NCBI GenBank assembly: GCA_039029915.1
Contig: JBCCFD010000119.1
Coordinates: 1 to 17,512 of the forward strand
Source of the DNA: QQUD01 sp039029915
Lineage (GTDB): Bacteria > Chloroflexota > Anaerolineae > Promineifilales > Promineifilaceae
Direction: 5' to 3'
DNA length: 17,512 nucleotides
Shown: one piece after another, positions 16,415 to 17,512 of the stretch
How the letters are laid out: each line of letters opens with the position of its first letter
How positions within the stretch are numbered: position 1 is the stretch's first letter
Notes under the pieces: generated by a model
What the model was told of the DNA's origin: nothing
Databases searched by the model: none
Seen by the model: only the letters and a program-made list of their open reading frames with translations
Position numbers and translations under genes: made by a program

Positions 16415-16424
16415 CTTCTCTCCT

Positions 16425-16497
16425 TGGGAGAAGAGAGAATAAAGTAAAGAGAAGAGAGCGGCTCGCTCAACCTCTTCCCCATTCTTTCTTCTCTTTT
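16425..16497. repeat. leuD-cimA gap: purine/pyrimidine-rich quasi-palindrome with 7-bp period
   Basis: Units GAGAAGA, GAGAATA, AAGTAAA, GAGAAGA, GAGCGGC (16428-16462) keep a 7-bp register, the first and fourth identical. After the centre GAGCG-GCT-CGCTC (16456-16468, perfect arms) a pyrimidine-rich tract to 16497 (CTCTTCC, TTCTTCT and similar) is roughly complementary, so the whole spacer may fold into one long imperfect hairpin in the mRNA between leuD and cimA. The repeat is degenerate; periodicity is suggestive. Confidence 0.5.
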
Positions 16498-17106
16498 CTA
16501 TTCAAATAGATCGACTCGCGCCGGATTTGCCGCCTCGTATTGTTCCACCTTTTCAGCTTGCTTCATGAGATATCCGAGCTGGTCGATTCCTTCTAGCATG
16601 CAGTTTTTGCTAAAGCCATCGATTGGAAACTCGACGGAACGGCCGTCTGGTAAGGTCAGTGCTTGAGTCTTCAAATCAATTGAAAGTTCTGCATCGGGGT
16701 CTTCCTCGGCAATACTGAGTAGCTGTCTGTGCGTTTCCTCATCCACGATAATGGGCAGTAGCCCATTTTTGAGCGAATTGTTGCGGAAGATGTCGGCAAA
16801 TGAGGTGCTGATCACGGCTTGGAAGCCATAATCCATTAAAGACCAGGGGGCATGCTCACGACTTGATCCGCAGCCAAAGTTATCACCGGCGAGCAAGACT
16901 TTAACGCCCTGAGCTTGGGGTTGATTTAGAATAAATTCGCTTTTTGGCGTGCCGTCTTCGTTATAGCGCCAATCTGCAAATAGATTTAGCCCTAGGCCTT
17001 TTTTAGATACCGTTTTTAAAAATCGAGCTGGAATGATTTGGTCAGTGTCGATATTTTCTGTGGGCAATGCCACCATTTTAGAGTCTAGTTTTGTAAAAGC
17101 TTGCAT
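16498..17106 (-). CDS. leuD: 3-isopropylmalate dehydratase small subunit
   Basis: A 202-residue protein of the usual length for the proteobacterial-type LeuD swivel subunit. With LeuC it isomerises 2-isopropylmalate, and in citramalate-pathway organisms citramalate to 3-methylmalate. Landmarks are ENIDTDQIIPARFLK (17-31), GCGSSREHAPW (78-88; the substrate-specificity loop with Arg-Glu-His) and FADIFRNNSLKNGLLPI. GGAGG closely precedes the ATG at 17106. LeuC is not in the window; it would be expected upstream on the minus strand, beyond the right edge. An ACGGCCGT site is at 16639. Confidence 0.95.
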   Translation of the reverse strand: MQAFTKLDSKMVALPTENIDTDQIIPARFLKTVSKKGLGLNLFADWRYNEDGTPKSEFILNQPQAQGVKVLLAGDNFGCGSSREHAPWSLMDYGFQAVISTSFADIFRNNSLKNGLLPIIVDEETHRQLLSIAEEDPDAELSIDLKTQALTLPDGRSVEFPIDGFSKNCMLEGIDQLGYLMKQAEKVEQYEAANPARVDLFE

Positions 17107-17129
17107 TTTACCTCCGGTGGAAAATAGTT

Positions 17130-17157
17130 TCAGGTTTCAAGTGTCAGGTGTCAGGAA
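17130..17157. repeat. TCAGGTG heptamer array between the S23-type gene and leuD
   Basis: Four units with a 7-bp period: TCAGGTT, TCAAGTG, TCAGGTG, TCAGGAA. The last unit supplies the TGA stop (17151-17153) of the S23-type gene. The array ends 24 bases before the leuD start and lies just upstream of its ribosome site. Confidence 0.68.
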
Positions 17158-17512
17158 TGCACTTTTTTAAGTAATGAGTGCCTGAATCCACCAATTAGTG
17201 CTTTTGTCGAGCGCGCATTTTCGTAATATTTATTGAACGTTTTCTGTTCAATGTAGCCAACATCTAAAGCAACGTACAATAGTGACTGTACTTCTACTGC
17301 CGAACGCCTTGCGATTTCTAAAAACCTTGCAAACTCTTTTTGAGAATCACAATCAAACCCTTCAGCAATATTTGCCATGATGGAAACCGATGCCCGACGA
17401 ATTTGATCTCTTAATCCAAAATCTTTATTGAAGTTCTCGCCATCACTTAGGCTATAAATTTCCTTTGTCAAGATTCTCGCTTGCTGCCAAGCTCTTATCT
17501 CTTCAAAATTCC
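17151..17512 (-). CDS. Four-helix-bundle protein (S23/23S rRNA intervening-sequence type), 5' end cut by window edge
   Basis: A TTG-initiated frame at 17471 is not the true start: the frame stays open to the window edge and encodes NFEEIRAWQQARILTKEIY, the usual N-terminus of this family, so about 120 residues are visible and only the first few are missing. Conserved parts are LRDQIRRASVSIMANIAEGF and EFARFLEIARRSAVEVQ. The family is known from ORFs in 23S rRNA intervening sequences and as stand-alone four-helix-bundle genes; its function is unknown (the related Avd protein works in diversity-generating retroelements). Here it lies directly upstream of leuD, an odd place for it, and its stop codon lies in a heptamer array. 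Confidence 0.87.
   Translation of the reverse strand, partial: NFEEIRAWQQARILTKEIYSLSDGENFNKDFGLRDQIRRASVSIMANIAEGFDCDSQKEFARFLEIARRSAVEVQSLLYVALDVGYIEQKTFNKYYENARSTKALIGGFRHSLLKKVHS

Larger units (their letters stand above)
865..16646. repeat. Iterated palindrome ACGGCCGT, 15 dispersed copies
   Basis: Exact copies start at 865, 1021, 3151, 3405, 3680, 5510, 6876, 7497, 8094, 8517, 10629, 13336, 13699, 15834 and 16639. Seven extend to AACGGCCGTT and three (863-874, 1019-1030, 6874-6885) to the 12-mer AAACGGCCGTTT. Thirteen lie inside genes, one in the leader at 865, and one (8094-8101) straddles the GTG start of the NACHT gene. Within genes it is read in all three codon phases: Thr-Ala-Val most often, also Gly-Arg and Arg-Pro. 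The span given covers the first to last copy; the sites themselves are 8 bp each. Confidence 0.9.

Overview
The window is a stretch of bacterial chromosome of moderate GC content, probably from a Chloroflexota of the Anaerolineae/Caldilineae kind. That placement is inferred from four things: secreted proteins carrying a YLP(L/S)-type motif, a Chloroflexota/cyanobacteria-style NACHT ATPase with an N-terminal death-like domain, a threonine-independent (citramalate) isoleucine gene set, and a genome-wide-looking iterated palindrome. No rRNA, tRNA, CRISPR array or transposase gene was seen. No stretch over 300 bases lacks a gene.

Left part (1-10328), an accessory-like mosaic. It opens with the 3' part of an extracellular beta-propeller protein, followed by a membrane-anchored glycosidase-like protein with a CARDB domain; these end in a clear hairpin terminator. 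A two-gene ABC exporter lies on the minus strand. A small DUF6624 gene follows, bracketed by two ~66-bp imperfect direct repeats. Next come a DinB-fold gene, a convergent lipoprotein nuclease of the SNase family, a LysM/DP-rich/beta-propeller lipoprotein with its own terminator, and a 742-residue EAD-NACHT protein (a bacterial NLR-like STAND ATPase and plausible anti-phage sensor). A perfect 28-bp palindrome ends the NACHT gene and supplies its stop codon.

Right part (10365-17512), a minus-strand run that reads like one biosynthetic operon. In transcription order: a four-helix-bundle S23-type protein (cut by the window edge), leuD, cimA, a J-domain coiled-coil protein, ybaK, leuB and ilvD. 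CimA makes citramalate from pyruvate and acetyl-CoA. LeuD (with a LeuC not in the window) and LeuB carry it to 2-oxobutyrate, and IlvD acts at the late step of isoleucine/valine synthesis. The ybaK deacylase and the J-domain protein are passengers with no obvious pathway link.

Three layers of non-coding structure stand out. (1) The 8-mer palindrome ACGGCCGT occurs 15 times, against about 0.3 expected for equal base use, in all codon phases and on both sides of strand switches; it resembles the cyanobacterial HIP1 phenomenon with a different word. (2) Several gaps of the leu/ilv run hold different short tandem repeats, clearest with a 7-bp period in three of them; two of these supply the stop codon of the gene before them. 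(3) A duplicated ~66-bp structured element flanks the DUF6624 gene. The likeliest undescribed items are the iterated palindrome, the heptamer arrays, the DUF6624-bracketing repeat and the orphan EAD-NACHT protein.
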